Shown here piece after piece: positions 1 to 12,037 of a DNA stretch of 64,000 nucleotides; within the stretch, counting starts at the first letter, position 1; each line of letters starts with the position of its first letter. A program made the position numbers and the translations under genes. Under the pieces are notes generated by a model. The model saw only the letters and a program-made list of their open reading frames with translations. It made no database searches and was not told the DNA's origin. The stretch spans positions 14,431,558-14,495,557 of the forward strand of contig NW_004955433.1 of assembly GCF_000276665.1 (NCBI RefSeq). The letters run 5' to 3'. The stretch comes from Chinchilla lanigera. Lineage: Eukaryota > Chordata > Mammalia > Rodentia > Chinchillidae.

Positions 1-45
1 GGCTGTGGATATAGTTCAGTGGTAAAGCACCTGCCTAGCCTGTGA
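1..45 (+). mobile_element. Partial ID SINE head
   Basis: Begins 'ggctgtggatatagttcagtgg', an ID 5' half with A box; the 3' half is missing or replaced by a short tgtgaactaac duplication. Confidence 0.6.
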
Positions 46-99
46 ACTAACCATGTAACCTGGCATGTGAACTAACTAGCAGGTGTTCTAGCCTTGAGT

Positions 100-191
100 A
101 TACTTGGTTTTTTTTTGGTACTGGGAATCAAACTCAGGACCTTATGCTTGCCAGGCAGGCACTTGTGCCACTGAGCTATATCCCCGGCCCT
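100..191 (-). mobile_element. ID SINE
   Basis: Reverse complement shows the ID head (ggggatatagctcagtggca) and A-rich 3' end. It is flanked by an 18-bp direct repeat with two mismatches (82-99 and 192-209). Confidence 0.9.
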
Positions 192-318
192 GGTGTGCTA
201 ACCTTGAGTCAAGTCTCCGGAGCTGCAAAAAAAAAAAACAACCAAACAAAAACAAAAAATCCTTTTGTACTTCAAAAACTCTTTTATACTATCAAGAAAA
301 GCAAAATAACATGCTACT

Positions 319-470
319 ATGGTGGTGCTTGATCTCAGTGCTCTGGAGGCTGAGGTAGGAGGTTCCTGAGTTCAAGGCCAGCCTGGGCTATATAATGAAT
401 TCAAGTTAACCTGAACTAAATAGCAAGATACTGTGTCCCCAAAATAAAAACAAACCAAAAGACAAACAAA
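319..470 (+). mobile_element. Degraded B1 SINE
   Basis: Contains 'tctggaggctgaggtaggag', 'ttcaaggccagcctgggct' and a terminal 'actgtgtccccaaaa' with A/C-rich tail. Confidence 0.8.
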
Positions 471-645
471 AACAAAAAACACCAAAAACCAACAATAACA
501 GCAACAGAATCCCACAGAATGGGAAAAAAATTTGTAAATTATGTATCTAAGGGACTTGTGTTTAGAACATATTTTAAAAAACTCAACTCTTAGAATTTAG
601 TAATAAAAAAGGCAATGTAATTTAAAAATAAAGGAAAGGTTTTTG

Positions 646-810
646 TTTAATAAGCAAGTGAGAAATGCTGAGTGTCATTTGCCATCAGGGAACTGCAAGT
701 CAAAAACACAAGGAAGACACTATATCATACCACCAGGATAGTTGTACTCAAAGCAACGTATAATAAGTGTCGATAAGGATATGGAAGAAATCGAAACCCT
801 CGTACACTGT
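646..810 (+). mobile_element. Old L1 3' fragment, part 1 of 3
   Basis: Sequence antedating the nearby insertions reads as the L1 ORF2 3' region in sense orientation (aaatcgaaaccctcgtacactgt is the characteristic join). It continues at 1239-1404 and 3308-3765, the three parts being separated by two younger insertions. Confidence 0.75.
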
Positions 811-1238
811 GTTAGCCAGCTTTCTGTCATGGTAACAAAACACCTGAGACAACTCAATGTAAAGAAGTAAAGATTTTTTCCCCTTACAATTTCAGAGGTT
901 CCACTTTGTGCTCATTTGGTTCCATTGCTTCTGGGCCTGTGGCAACATAACAGAAAGATCATGGCAGAGGAAGGCTACTTCCTCCTGACAACTGGAGGCA
1001 GAGAGCAAGAACCAGAGTGAAAGGGGCCACAGAGAAAATATACCCTAAAAAGCCACTCCTCCTCGTGACCTGATCCCTTCAATTAGGCTGCACCTTCCCA
1101 TAGGCACATTGAACCATTTAATTTACATGATGAAGTTAGAGCCCCATGTTCCAGTCCTTCCTCAAAGCCCCATCAGCTGGCAACCAAGTTTTCCACATAG
1201 TAGGCCTTTCGGGGACATTTTGGACCCCAACTGTAACA
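811..1238. mobile_element. 428-bp interspersed repeat inserted in the L1
   Basis: It interrupts the L1 cleanly and is flanked by tacactgt (803-810) and tacattgt (1239-1246), an 8-bp duplication with one mismatch. A diverged second copy is at 9748-10125. The shared features are a start like 'ggtaacaaaacacctgag', a central 'cagaggttcc...gctcatttggttcc', a 'gcagaggaag' segment and a 3' 'ggcctttcggggacatt'. I cannot name the family; the 8-bp duplication points to an LTR- or hAT-class origin. Confidence 0.55.
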
Positions 1239-1404
1239 TACATTGTTGGTGGGAATGCAAAATGCTTCAGCTCTTTTGGAAGATCTTTCACCAGGTCCTC
1301 AAAGGAGTAAATATAGTTACTATATGATCTAACAATTCCATTTCTAGGCCTGTACCTAAGAGAGGAAAATATTTGTCCACACAAAGACTTGTATGTGAAT
1401 GTTT
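1239..1404 (+). mobile_element. Old L1 3' fragment, part 2 of 3
   Basis: Continues the L1 ORF2 3' end (ttggtgggaatgcaaaatg). It ends at the 12-bp target atggcagcattt (1405-1416), where a younger L1 inserted. Confidence 0.75.
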
Positions 1405-2726
1405 ATGGCAGCATTTAAAAAAAAAATTATTTTAAAGAGAAACCAATAAAAATGATACAGAATTTCAAAACATGATAGTAGATTAACAGTGGTTAATATA
1501 TTGCATACTGTTATCTTCAAAGTAGTTGCTCATTACAAAATATAGGCATGAAAAATTAATCAAACAATATAAGCACCAACTGTTCTTTTTAGTGAACTAA
1601 TAGAAATTAGTAGTATAACTGTCTTAGCTATCTTGTGTGTATATATCTATACATACATATGTATATATATTTTTTTCTCCTTTCCCCTTACTTCTTTTCT
1701 CCTTTCCACAGTCCTCATTGTTCTTTCCTTTTGAGCAGTTTCTTCCCCTTTCACAATCTCTATTGTATGTTTTGGATCTTGTTTATTCTTTTAGTTTCTT
1801 ACACTAGGGAGACAATAAGATGTTTACACACGTGACTCTGATTTATTTCATTTATGAGTATGGTCTCAAATTGCATCCATTTACTTATAAAAGCCTTGAG
1901 TTTATCCTTCTTTGTGGCTGAGTAGTATCCATTATATAAAAATACTACATTTTTTTATGTGGTGTTTTCTGTTCCTCGGTTGATGGGCATTTGGGTTGTT
2001 TCCAAGATTTAGCTATGATAAATTGTGCTGCTATAAACATGGGTGCACATATATCACTGTGGTATGATGTTTTCAGTTCTTCTGGGAAAATACCCAGAAG
2101 GGGACTAGCTGGGTTGAATGAGTCCTCTAATCCTAGTTTTTTGAGGATTCTCCCCACTGATTTCCATAGTGGTTGTACCAGTCTATACTCCCATCAACAA
2201 TGGAGAAGGGTTCTTTTTTCCCCACAACCCCACCAGCATTTATTAGCTGATTTCTTGATGATAGCCATTCTTTCTGGGGTGAGATGGAATCTCAGTGTTG
2301 TTTTAATTTACATTTTTCAAATGACCAATGATGTTGAACATTTTTTCATATATTTATTTGCCATTTATATTTCTTCATCTGAGAAGGGAGTATTCATCTC
2401 AGATGCCCATTTTTGGATTATCTTTGAATTTGGGGGGCTTGGTTTTTTGAAGTTCTTTATATAGATGTAAGTCCTTTGTGTGAGGAACAGGCTAAAACTT
2501 TTTCCCACTCTGAGTTTTCTTTTTAATCTGTTGGTGATTTCTTTTGATTTACAAAAACTTTTTAATAGGATGAGATCCCAGTTGTTGATTCTTTGAAGTA
2601 CATCCCATGCAGTTTGGGTTTTGTTCATGAGCTCTCTGCCTACCTCTATGTCTTCAAGATTTCTACCTACTTTGTCTTCTAGTAGCTTTAGTGTTTCTGT
2701 TTTAATAATATTAAGATCTTAGATCC

Positions 2727-2890
2727 AGCCAGGTGTGGTGGTGCACACCTGTAATCCCAGCACTCAGGAGGCCAAGGCAGAGGGTGGTTTCGAGTTTGAG
2801 ACCTGGGCTACAAAGTGAACTCAAGGCCAGCCTGAACTGCATAGCAAGACCCTGTCTCAAAAAGACTCCCCCCTCCAAAAAAAAAAAAAA
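2727..2890 (+). mobile_element. B1 SINE
   Basis: Contains the B1/7SL signature (ccaggtgtggtggtgcacac, ctgtaatcccagcactc, gaccctgtctcaaaaa) and an A tail. The target repeat aagatcttagatcc is at 2713-2726 and, as aagattttagatcc, at 2891-2904. Confidence 0.9.
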
Positions 2891-2904
2891 AAGATTTTAG
2901 ATCC

Positions 2905-2992
2905 TGCCTGGGATATAGCTCAGTGGTACAAGTGCCTGCTTGGGAAGCACAAGGTCTTGAGTTCAATTCCCAGTACCTCCCCCTGCCCCAAA
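2905..2992 (+). mobile_element. ID SINE next to the B1
   Basis: tRNA-like A box (tagctcagtgg) and B box (gagttcaattcc) are followed by a C/A-rich tail. It inserted in the right-hand target repeat of the B1, leaving a third copy of the gatcttagatcc motif at 2996-3007. Confidence 0.88.
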
Positions 2993-3307
2993 AAGGATCT
3001 TAGATCCATTTTAACTTTAGTTTAGTGCATGGGATAGACATGGGTCTAGTTTTAGACTTTGGCATGTGGAAAGCCAGTTTTCCCAGCACCATTTATTAAA
3101 GAAGCTATCTTTCTTCCAGTAAACATGTTTGGCACGTTTGTCAAAGATAAGGTGGCTGTGTGTGTTCAGGGATGCATCTGCATCTTTTAATCTGTTCCAC
3201 TGATCCTCAAGTCTGTTTTTTTTCCAGTTCCATGCTGATTTTATCACAATAGCTTTGTAGCATAATTTCAAGTCAGGGATTGTGATGCCTCCTGCATGGC
3301 AGCATTT

Positions 3308-3765
3308 TTTTATAATAGCCAAAAACTAGAAATACCGCAAATGTCCATCTAACTGATGAATTTGTGCATAATATGTGTCATAGCTATATGATGGACTACT
3401 ACTTGGCCATACAAAAGAATGAAGTTCTAATACATATTCTAACATGGGTAAACTTTGAAAGTACTATGCTAAGTGAAAGAAGTCAATCACAAAAGACTAC
3501 ATATTGTATAATAGTATTTACGGGCTGTATCCAGAATAGGCAAATCTAGAGAGATGGAGGAGGGTAGATAGTAATTTCCAGAAGCTGGTGTGAGTGGATG
3601 TGGGGAAGTGACTGCTGATGGGTAGTTTTCCTTTTGGAGGTGAAAAAAATGCTCTAGAATTGTGGTGATGGCTGCGTAACTGCAGTTATACTAAACTATT
3701 GACTTACCTACTTTAAATGGTGAATTATATAGTATGTGAATTATATCTTGAGCTTTTTAAAAAAG
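3308..3765 (+). mobile_element. Old L1 3' fragment, part 3 of 3
   Basis: Carries the ORF2 end (tggactactacttggccata, aaaagaatgaag) and a 3' UTR ending 'ctttaaatggtgaattatat...gaattatatcttgagctttt', the usual L1M 3' terminus. Confidence 0.8.
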
Positions 3766-4246
3766 CAGGCGATACAAATATATATTACACTTACATGTTT
3801 GCTGATTAAAAAAGGGAAAGTACTTTAAAAGTACCCAAGGTTTGTTTTTAATCAGTTGTAGTAAGACACACAGACAGGGAAGTGACTATCATGAAGCAGT
3901 GGGGTTTACTCACAGAGCCCTAGAAACAGGTGACACAGTATACCTCACAGTGCCAGGCGGGGACGGCCTGGGATTGATCCAGAGGGGTGCTGATCGTAAT
4001 CTTGAGAGACACAACCCAGAATGCCGTAATCCTGCTGAAATCTTCAAAGCCAAAATCCTGAAAACTGCCATTCCTATGGGGAAGGCATCTATATAAAGGA
4101 TAGAAAGCCAGATTCTGCAGAAGAGATTGGCTGTGTGATATGACAACAATGAAAACGTCAGTTTAAAAATGCATAATTTGTCTACTGATTGGCATTACTT
4201 CTAGCTGATGAAATTCCAGGAGCTTTTAATAAATTAAAGCTATCTG

Positions 4247-4331
4247 GGCCGGGGATATAGCTCAGTGGCATAAGTGCTTGCCTGGCAAGCCTGAGGTCAT
4301 GAGTTCGATTCCTGGTACCCCCCCAAAAAAA
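4247..4331 (+). mobile_element. ID SINE
   Basis: Complete ID core with A box tagctcagtgg, B box gagttcgattcc and 'ctggtacccccc' then A tail. Short direct repeat aaagctatc on both sides. Confidence 0.9.
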
Positions 4332-4803
4332 GCTATCCATGTTTGCTGAAAAAGTCAGTAGTTACTGATTATTTCGGAAATAATTATATGCATGGTAGCA
4401 TAAGAGCATGTTTCTGCAGTCGTGCTGCCTGCCGTTCAGTAACCACTATTGTTTCTGCCAAACTTGTGGTCTATACCTGCGTGTGTGCAGAGTAGATTCA
4501 TTGCTGTGTACTTAAAACAGCATAGCGTGCCACAGAGCACGGGAAGACGTACCTGGGAGTGCTTGTGTCAGTGTGTATCAGATCACAGAAGAATTTCAAA
4601 GAGTACCATGCAGAAAATGAATGCAAATGAATTCTTTAAAGAGAGCCATGCCCTAAAAGAAAAAGAGCAGCTACTGGTATCTGTCGTGATGCAAGACTTC
4701 AAAATATAATGATCAAGGAAATTGGCTGGCTGTTACAGACTACCTCCATGTAATTTCCCGTAGCCTGTCCCTGCAACGTACATTTTCACATGTTTACATT
4801 TTA

Positions 4804-4900
4804 GTTTCTTTTCTTTCTTTCTTCTTCTTTCCTTCCTTCCTTCCAGCCAACCACCCTTCCTTCCTTCCTTCCTTCCTTCCTTGCTTCCTCCCTTCTTTCG
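4804..4900 (+). repeat. (CTTT/CCTT)n microsatellite
   Basis: Interrupted run of ttcc/ttct units beside a - strand ID SINE. Confidence 0.9.
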
Positions 4901-4982
4901 TGTGTGGGGTACTGGGAATCAAACTCAGGACCCTGTGCTTGCCAAGCAGGCACTTGTGGCGCTAAGCTATCTCCCTGGCCCT
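4901..4982 (-). mobile_element. ID SINE
   Basis: Reverse complement of the ID core (actgggaatcaaactcagga, ccaagcaggcacttgtggc, gctatctccctggccc). Confidence 0.88.
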
Positions 4983-5278
4983 AGTTTATTTTCTTTTAGC
5001 TCCCTAACCCCACTATTTTAACTTTGTCAGTTTACTAGGATATCTATTTTCACAACTTTTCCAATATCAGGTATAAATTATGTAAGGACTTTTAGAGAAT
5101 TCTCATTTGTTTCTTTCTTTTTTTTTTTTTTGACAAACTTGACTTCAAACCAAATGCATTATCACAGTATTGACTGTTTAAGCATTGAACACATACATAA
5201 AAACATTAAAACTTCCTCAGTAAATGAATGGATGTCCTTTTTGTATGTCTGCATTTGTGAAGGATAGAATTATTTTTG

Positions 5279-5371
5279 GGGGGTTAGGTGTTTTGCTCTG
5301 TGCTGGGGATTAAACCCAGGGCCTTGTGCTTCTTAGGCAAGTGCTCCGCCATTGTGCTGCAATCCCAACCT
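5279..5371 (-). mobile_element. ID-like SINE, older type
   Basis: Reads 'gctggggattaaacccaggg' and 'gctgcaatcccaacc' on the + strand, closer to the general rodent ID/BC1 consensus than the other copies here. Confidence 0.8.
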
Positions 5372-5551
5372 TTTATTGCAGATTTTGATCAACTTCTTAA
5401 TAGGCTTAAGGTGTTCCTCATGGTGTTTCAGATGACTGTGTTAAAAACCTGGGTGTACACAAATACAAAACATCATAATATACTTTTTTTTCTTTTTTGT
5501 TTTTTGGAGATCAGATGAAATCAGGTACATTCAGGGTGGTGTGGCTATAGA

Positions 5552-5667
5552 CTTGGTTTTTTGAGACAGTCTTGCCATGTAGTTCAGGTTGACCCTGAAC
5601 TCATTATGATCTTCCTGCCTCAGCCTCCTGAGTGTTAGGATTATAGGCATGCACCACAACACCCAGC
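5552..5667 (-). mobile_element. B1 SINE
   Basis: Antisense B1 (gagacagtcttgccatgtag, cctcagcctcctgagtg, caccacaacacccagc). Confidence 0.88.
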
Positions 5668-5879
5668 AAAAATATGCTTTTATACATTTTGTTTCTTGAT
5701 CTATTTCTTTATGAATATGGTTTTGTTTTCTCACAACAGTTACACTCTTGTGACATGATTGTCATTAGTATACGTTTATGCTTCAAAAATATGTTAACAT
5801 CCTGTTTCATTGTGTAATGTGGCCTATGAAGTGTTATGTCATGTTTTTTTCCAATAAGTCCTCCTTTAAAAACACAAAT

Positions 5880-6042
5880 AGCTGGGCGTGGTGGCGCACA
5901 CCTGTAATCCCAGCACTTGGGAGGCTGAGGCAGGAGGATCATTGTGAGTTCAAGACTAGCCTGGGCTACAAAGTGAGCTCAAGGCCAGCCTGAACTGTGT
6001 AGCGAGACCCTGTCTCAAAAATACAAAACAAAAAAAAATAAA
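5880..6042 (+). mobile_element. B1 SINE, nearly intact
   Basis: Full B1 with 'gctgggcgtggtggcgcaca', retained CpGs and an A-rich tail; among the least decayed B1s in the window. Confidence 0.92.
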
Positions 6043-6960
6043 TGTGTTTAAACAATTTTTAAAGTTATTTTTTCTAAAATTGTACTTTTAGAATTTTGAT
6101 GCTTTTGGAGTTTAGACTTAAGTGATTTTGTTCTGGGATTTCATCATTTGGAATTATGGGCACACGAGATTGTGTTTCTTGGGGTTATGGCCCACAGCCA
6201 GTCATGAAGCAGAGGGAGTGAGGGAAAATGAGAGCAGGAGCCTCATTGTGATTTCTGCAGGAAGGCAAGGCAGCTTGAACATGCTTAGGATTTGCTCTTT
6301 TTACATAACGTCTAGAGAAGTTACTCAGGTGGAGCTGTGTCTAGCTGTCTGGTACCTGGTTTAGGGAGTACTAGGACATAGTAGCCGAGTGTGAGAATCT
6401 AATAAAGGAGGTAGTGGGATATGGTCTCTGAATTGATTGGTTTGCATATGAAAGATGGATTGCTGCAGAATGGTTTGCTATCTCTAGGAATTAGCTGCCC
6501 TGGGAGGAACAGTCCCTTTAGGTATCACCAGGGCCCCACAGGCAAAGCATCAGTTGCAAAAATAGGCATTATTAGTGTAGAATATAAAAAAACAAGAGGT
6601 TACCTGTGGAAAACAGAAGGGGTAGGTGAAGAAAACAGAGGCCTTTTAAAATAGATTTGACTTTAGAACTCATATTTGAAAACCAAATGAAAAATTCCTA
6701 AAATTGAAAATAAAACAAATTAATATAGATGCATATTCAGTTGGTGACATAACTACAATGGAGAGGAACATACCAAGTAACATTTTAATCTGTCTTCAGT
6801 AACTGTATTGCTGGTGAAGAGTTGTACTGCTATTCGGAAACAGTTGTGTGTATAGTGTAGGATAAAAGGCATCAGTAATTACTGTGGTGAGACTTTTGGA
6901 AAAAAGGAGATACATGTACAAATAGAAAATCTATGAGGTTAACCTGAAACCCTGTCAGAT

Positions 6961-7134
6961 TTTTTGGTGTTGTTTTAATAGGGATTGAACCCAGGATCTT
7001 CATACTGAACTATATCTCCAGCCCTTTTTATTTTTTATTTTGAGACAGGGTCTCACTAAGTTGTCCAGCTTGGGCTGCAATTTGTGATACTCCTGCATCA
7101 GCTTCCCTGTAGTGCTGAATACTTGTGCTCTTAA
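6961..7134 (-). mobile_element. B4-like SINE (ID + B1 fusion)
   Basis: An antisense ID part (gggattgaacccaggatct...atatctccagccc) is followed without a gap by an antisense B1 part (gagacagggtctcactaag), the arrangement of rodent B4. Confidence 0.75.
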
Positions 7135-7428
7135 TTTGAATTGGATGTATCATTATAATTCATGATTTATCTTAAGAAACTGAAGACTACAGAGATCCAT
7201 TTCTAGCACTGGCTATTGGAAAGGCATAGAGAGAATGTAGTCACCTAGTTGTCTCTAAAGCCTATTGCTTAATAAAGGCAACTAAGGCACTTTGGAGAGT
7301 TGGCCAATTTCAGGTCTGAGGCAGGAGGTCATCAAATGAACATGAAAATCCTCTGATATGAGGTAGCAAAAAAGTCAGTTATTAAAAGCCCACTAGTCAT
7401 CTCAAATAAACTCAGAAGCCTTCAGGGG

Positions 7429-7500
7429 CTTGGAGCATAGCTCAGTGGTTGAGTGTGCATGCAGCCTTGCATTTGGAATCCAGCACTATGTACCAGAAAG
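7429..7500 (+). mobile_element. Degraded ID SINE
   Basis: Head 'ggggcttggagcatagctca' with a poor B box. Confidence 0.65.
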
Positions 7501-8444
7501 AAGCAAATTCCTCAGAACCAATTTGAAGAGGCCTTTGTTGGCTAGAGATGAGATGATTTCAGCATCAATAAGGATAGTACCTGCATTGGATTGAAACACA
7601 TGAAATTATGAGGTCATAATGACACCAAAACAACCTCTCCAGTCCCCTTTGAAGGGTGCTAGGGAACCAGCTCATTATTCAGGGTAATCACATAGTTGAT
7701 GAAAGAAAGGAGTTTCTTTGAATTGAAGTATTCTCTTAAATGGAGATGAATATCATGCTTTTAGAGCTCCTAAGGAATTAGATTAAGTAATGGTCATCAG
7801 AGGCTGCAAACATTGCTAATAGAGATAACCAGGCACATACAACTCATGATGAAGTATGAAGTAATCTAACCAAGAAAATAGTGGCATCTGAATTTGATCA
7901 TACCTTCAGAACTTACATTGAATTTGCAGGAAATATAGAGGACAGAGGAACAAGTTCAGTGGTACCATGGTGGTTTAATCTGGAGACTGCCTCTTCGCTA
8001 CCCTGAGTGTAATCTATGTATCAATAACATTAAACTTCTTAGAAATGAAGAACCTCACACTCTAACCAAGACATGTTGAATCAGAATCTCCATTTTAACA
8101 AGTTTCCCAGTTAGATTCTCGTGCCTGTTTAAGTTTGAGTAACACTACAGGACAAATAATCCAGAATCTTCAACAAAGAAATTGGAAGGGGAAAAAAATG
8201 AGTTGGAGGGGCAGTCTGTAGATAAAGATTGAAGAAATATATCTGTCTTTCATAAGTAGGGACCTTATTTGGAACTTAGACGCAAGTTAAAATTATGAAG
8301 TAATTGAGGAATACTTTGTATTTCCAAAATAATCTGAATGATAGAGGAAAATATATAGAAACAGGATTGATTGTGACATGAGAATTATTGAAACTGGGTA
8401 ATGGCTACAAGGAGTTTACTATTTTTTTCTTAAATTTTTTTCTT

Positions 8445-9150
8445 TAACAGTTAAAAAAGGAAGGCCACAGGGATATATACAATCAAAAAGACATACAATA
8501 ACAAGTGTTGGCAAGGATGTGCAAAAAACCAGAACCCTTGTACATTACTTGTGGGAATGTAAAGTGGTGCGCTGCTTTGGTACATAGTCTGGCAATTCCT
8601 TAAAAGATTAAAAACAGTTGCCATTTGACCAGTTGTACCCCTGGGAAAATACCCAAGAGAATTTAAACCATAAATCACACAAAAACTTGTACATAAATGT
8701 TCATAGCATTTTTCGTAATAATCAAAAAATGGAAAGAACCCAAATGTCCATCAACTTTGAATGTACATACAAAATGAGATATGTCTGTACAATACAATGC
8801 TATTTGGCAATACAAAAGAATGAAGTACTAAAACATAATCCAGTATAGATGAACTTTGAAACATTGTGCTAAGTAAAAGATACCAAATACTACATATTGA
8901 ATTACTGCATTTATGTACAATGTCCAGAATAGACAAATTACAGAAACAGATTAGTGACTGGGGCAGGGTGAAGGGTGGGGGCAGTGGCACCCCTCAAGGA
9001 TAGGAGTTGGGGGTAATAAGAACATTCTAAAGTTGATGTGGTGGTGGCTGTATAACTGTAAATATGCTGACATCACTGAATGGTACACTTTAAATGATGA
9101 GTTGTAGATATTGAATTAACATCTTAGTGAAGCTGTTATAAAAGAGGGAA
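8445..9150 (+). mobile_element. Old L1 3' end (L1MA-like)
   Basis: Sense L1 ORF2 tail (acttgtgggaatgtaaagtg, ccaaatgtccatcaacttt, gcaatacaaaagaatgaag) followed by a 3' UTR ending 'gaatggtacactttaaatga...aagctgtta'. It is riddled with stops. Confidence 0.85.
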
Positions 9151-9747
9151 GATGTTACGCTAATATCTGTGCTCTAAGGCATCACTCGAGTAATCAGAAT
9201 GATTGGGAGAAAAGTGGCATAGGTGTTTCTAATGTGCAGTCAGAGTTGAGATCCATTGTATTAGAAGGGTGACTGAACAATTGTTAGGACAAACAAAATT
9301 GTCCATCTGTTATGGTAGCTGGAGTGGCATCATAGTTGACCTAAAAAAGTATCTACAGAGAGGAACCCTTTGGGTAAATATAATCTGTTGCTGCAATATT
9401 TATTAGAATAGAACAAATATGGGAAATCCTTTCTCTTGTATGTATTAGTTCAAAATTGAAAATCTTGGATTATATATCACAGGTGTTACATATACTGCCA
9501 AATGCTCTAGCTTCAAAGTTATTAAAAGTGAGCATATACTTCGTGAACAAGGTATTTTGGTACTAAAAGGTAATCCCAAACAGCAACCTAAAATACTAGT
9601 CTGTTTCTCCAAGTTTCTTCCTGGAAGTGTTCTAGTTATTAATGAGAATCTGTTGTTATTTTAAAACTCATTCATTGTTGTGTTGCCAGAATGAGCAGAG
9701 ATAAACGTGGTTGTATTATTTCCATTTCTCTTTAAAAACATTTACTG

Positions 9748-10125
9748 GTCTGTCTTGGTTACTTTTCTCTCGTTGGTGAGTCAAAATACCCAATGTCCAA
9801 AATGAAGGAAGGAAAGGTTTATTTGGCTTACAGTTTGTGGAGGCTTTAGTCCATACCTGGCTGGCTCCGAGGCAGAAGATAACAAAGCAACAAGAGCAAA
9901 GTGGGGAATGGCAGCGGAACAGCAAACAGCCAGAGCAAAAGGGGAGGAATGGAGGCAAGCAGCCTCTTCCCCTCCCTTACATTGTAAACAGGCTACCGCC
10001 ACCTAAGAGGCATGTAGCTCTCACATAATCTCCATGCCCTCTTCTTCCACAGGCTCAGGATGAGTCACTTAGCCAAACCTGTAGACTCCCCAAGTTGACA
10101 CAATGTATCAACCATAATACTGTCA
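9748..10125. mobile_element. Second copy of the unclassified ~400-bp repeat
   Basis: Resembles 811-1238: 'aggtttatttggcttacag', 'aggctttagtccat' and 'ggcagcggaac' correspond to segments there. Ends are not sharply defined. Confidence 0.5.
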
Positions 10126-10371
10126 GGTGACAGTTTTCTATATTGTTGGTGTAGGCAGCAGAGATAGAACATACAGAGGTACTGGAATAGTGTTTGACTT
10201 TTGAAGAGAAACCATGGAGAACTTGAGTTCTGATTTGATTGCCCTTGAATAAATTGACTGCCGAGGACTTTTAGTTCCTTCAGCCAGTGAACGAAGTATG
10301 GACTAGCTTACTCGTAAAGCTTCTAAAATTTGTGGTTCACTGTGTCTGTTTTTTCAGAGGCTATAGGTGTA

Positions 10372-10569
10372 GATGGGGATTGTTTGGGTTCTAGGGAGGC
10401 TTATGCAGGAGGATTGCAAATTTAAGACCAACCTGGGCAACTTAGCATAACCATATCTCAAAATAAAAAACAAGAAGAAAGCTGGGGATCTAGCTCAGCA
10501 TTTGCCTAGCATTTGTGAGGCCATGGGTTCAATACTCAGTATCTCCATCCCCCCCCCCAACCCCCAAAA
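10372..10569 (+). mobile_element. B4-like SINE
   Basis: Sense B1 fragment (gaccaacctgggcaacttag) followed by an ID part (gctggggatctagctcagca) and a C-rich/A-rich end. Confidence 0.75.
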
Positions 10570-10574
10570 AAGAG

Positions 10575-10960
10575 TGTGTTCTAGAGCTAAATGACCTATC
10601 TCTCCCACTTCTTGGTTCTCTAACTTTCAAATTGTTTAACCTTTTTCCATCTTAGTTCTCGCATCTATAAAATGAAGCTGAATAATTGCATCCACCTCAT
10701 AGTATTCTTTAAGGTATTTGGACAGCCCAATCTTTGGTGCTGGTATTTCACTGCAGATGAGGTGCTCTTTCTTTTTTTTTTGGTTTTTCTCCGGTACCGG
10801 GAACTGAACTCACGACCTTGCACTTGCCAGGCAGGCGCTTTTGCCGCTGAGCTAAATCCCCAGCCCCGAGGTGCTCTTTCTAATTCAGGTGTGATCAGAA
10901 CTCAGGTCTCTCTTACTGCCAAATGCAGTGTTGTATCTGTTATACCAGGTAATAGATCTT
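10575..10960 (+). mobile_element. MIR-like SINE split by an ID SINE
   Basis: Text such as 'ttgtttaacctttttccatc', 'ctcgcatctataaaatgaag' and 'cctcatagtattctt' is typical of MIR. The ID at 10773-10867 divides it. Confidence 0.65.
10773..10867 (-). mobile_element. ID SINE with perfect target duplication
   Basis: Antisense ID with T-rich tail side and CpG-retaining core. Flanked by identical 14-bp gaggtgctctttct at 10759-10772 and 10868-10881. It lies only about 240 bp upstream of a NUP93 exon. Confidence 0.95.
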
Positions 10961-11043
10961 TATAGGGAAATATAAAACAGCCACATAAAATTGTCCGGAC
11001 AGTAGGAAGTTTTGAATAAAAAACACTTTGTAATTTTTTATGA

Positions 11044-11259
<216 letters not shown>

Positions 11260-11913
11260 TAACCCAGGCTGAGGGCCGTGGCCCTTTGTTCACATCGGAT
11301 TTAAGAATTCTAATTTTCTTTGTTCATTTTCTTCTTCCCCAGATATTTAAAGAATGAGAGACTCAGCTTTGGAGGTAGAGTGGGGAATATGGGGTTATTT
11401 TGACAGTGCTCTGTGTGGCTAAGTGTAAGAAAGTGATTCCACTCTGCCCTCTTTAGATAATCTTAATTATGAGAACAGATTTCTCTTCCTTCTTTGGGCT
11501 TAATCCAAGCACAGAGACATTAGTTGTAGGTTGCTCTTGCTTTCTTTACTAGGTTGCAAATAATTCTACTATTTATCTTTCACATTTCTTTTCTACATCT
11601 TGCTTGTATTCATTGGCAAAGAGCTGGGGAAAACTTTGAGCACTATTTACTGAAACCTATTCAGTGACTTCCAGAAAATATTTGGCTGCGTTAGTGGCAC
11701 CAGGAAATGAAATAGTCTAATAGAGCACTCCAGTCTCATTTACCCAAATATGCCACCAACAATTGATGGCTCTTTTAATCTAATCAGAAACTGATGTAAA
11801 ATTGTTAAAGAAAAACCTTGTGGTCCATTTAGTTTGGAGGAATTGGAACAGTGTATTTGCATTAGAGTGAAGGGACAGTAGAACAGTATTTTTATCGTGG
11901 ATTTACCTTAACC

Positions 11914-12037
11914 TTTTTTTTTGAGATGAACTCTTCGTTGTGTTGCCCAGGCTGACCTTAAACTCCTAGGCTAAAATGATCCTCCTATGTTAGCTTCCTG
12001 AATAGTCAGGACTATAGGTGTGCACCACTCTGCCTGA
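11914..12037 (-). mobile_element. B1 SINE
   Basis: Antisense B1 (gttgcccaggctgacc, gtgtgcaccactctgcctg), diverged. Confidence 0.85.

Larger units (their letters stand above)
1417..3295 (-). mobile_element. 5'-truncated L1 (ORF2 3' part and 3' UTR)
   Basis: The - strand translation gives L1 ORF2 C-terminal peptides: [20 protein letters not shown] and [20 protein letters not shown] at 3017-3322, and NWDLILLKSFCKSKEITNRL at 2365-2628. The 3' UTR lies at 1417-1640 and a pyrimidine-rich run (in + sense) at 1660-1760. A 12-bp direct repeat, atggcagcattt, flanks it (1405-1416 and 3296-3307). Many stops and frameshifts make it dead. A B1 and an ID SINE sit inside it at 2727-2992. Confidence 0.85.

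Noticed and set aside
1991..2464. 157-codon + strand open frame
   Set aside because: It is the antisense of L1 ORF2; the - strand carries the recognisable peptide.
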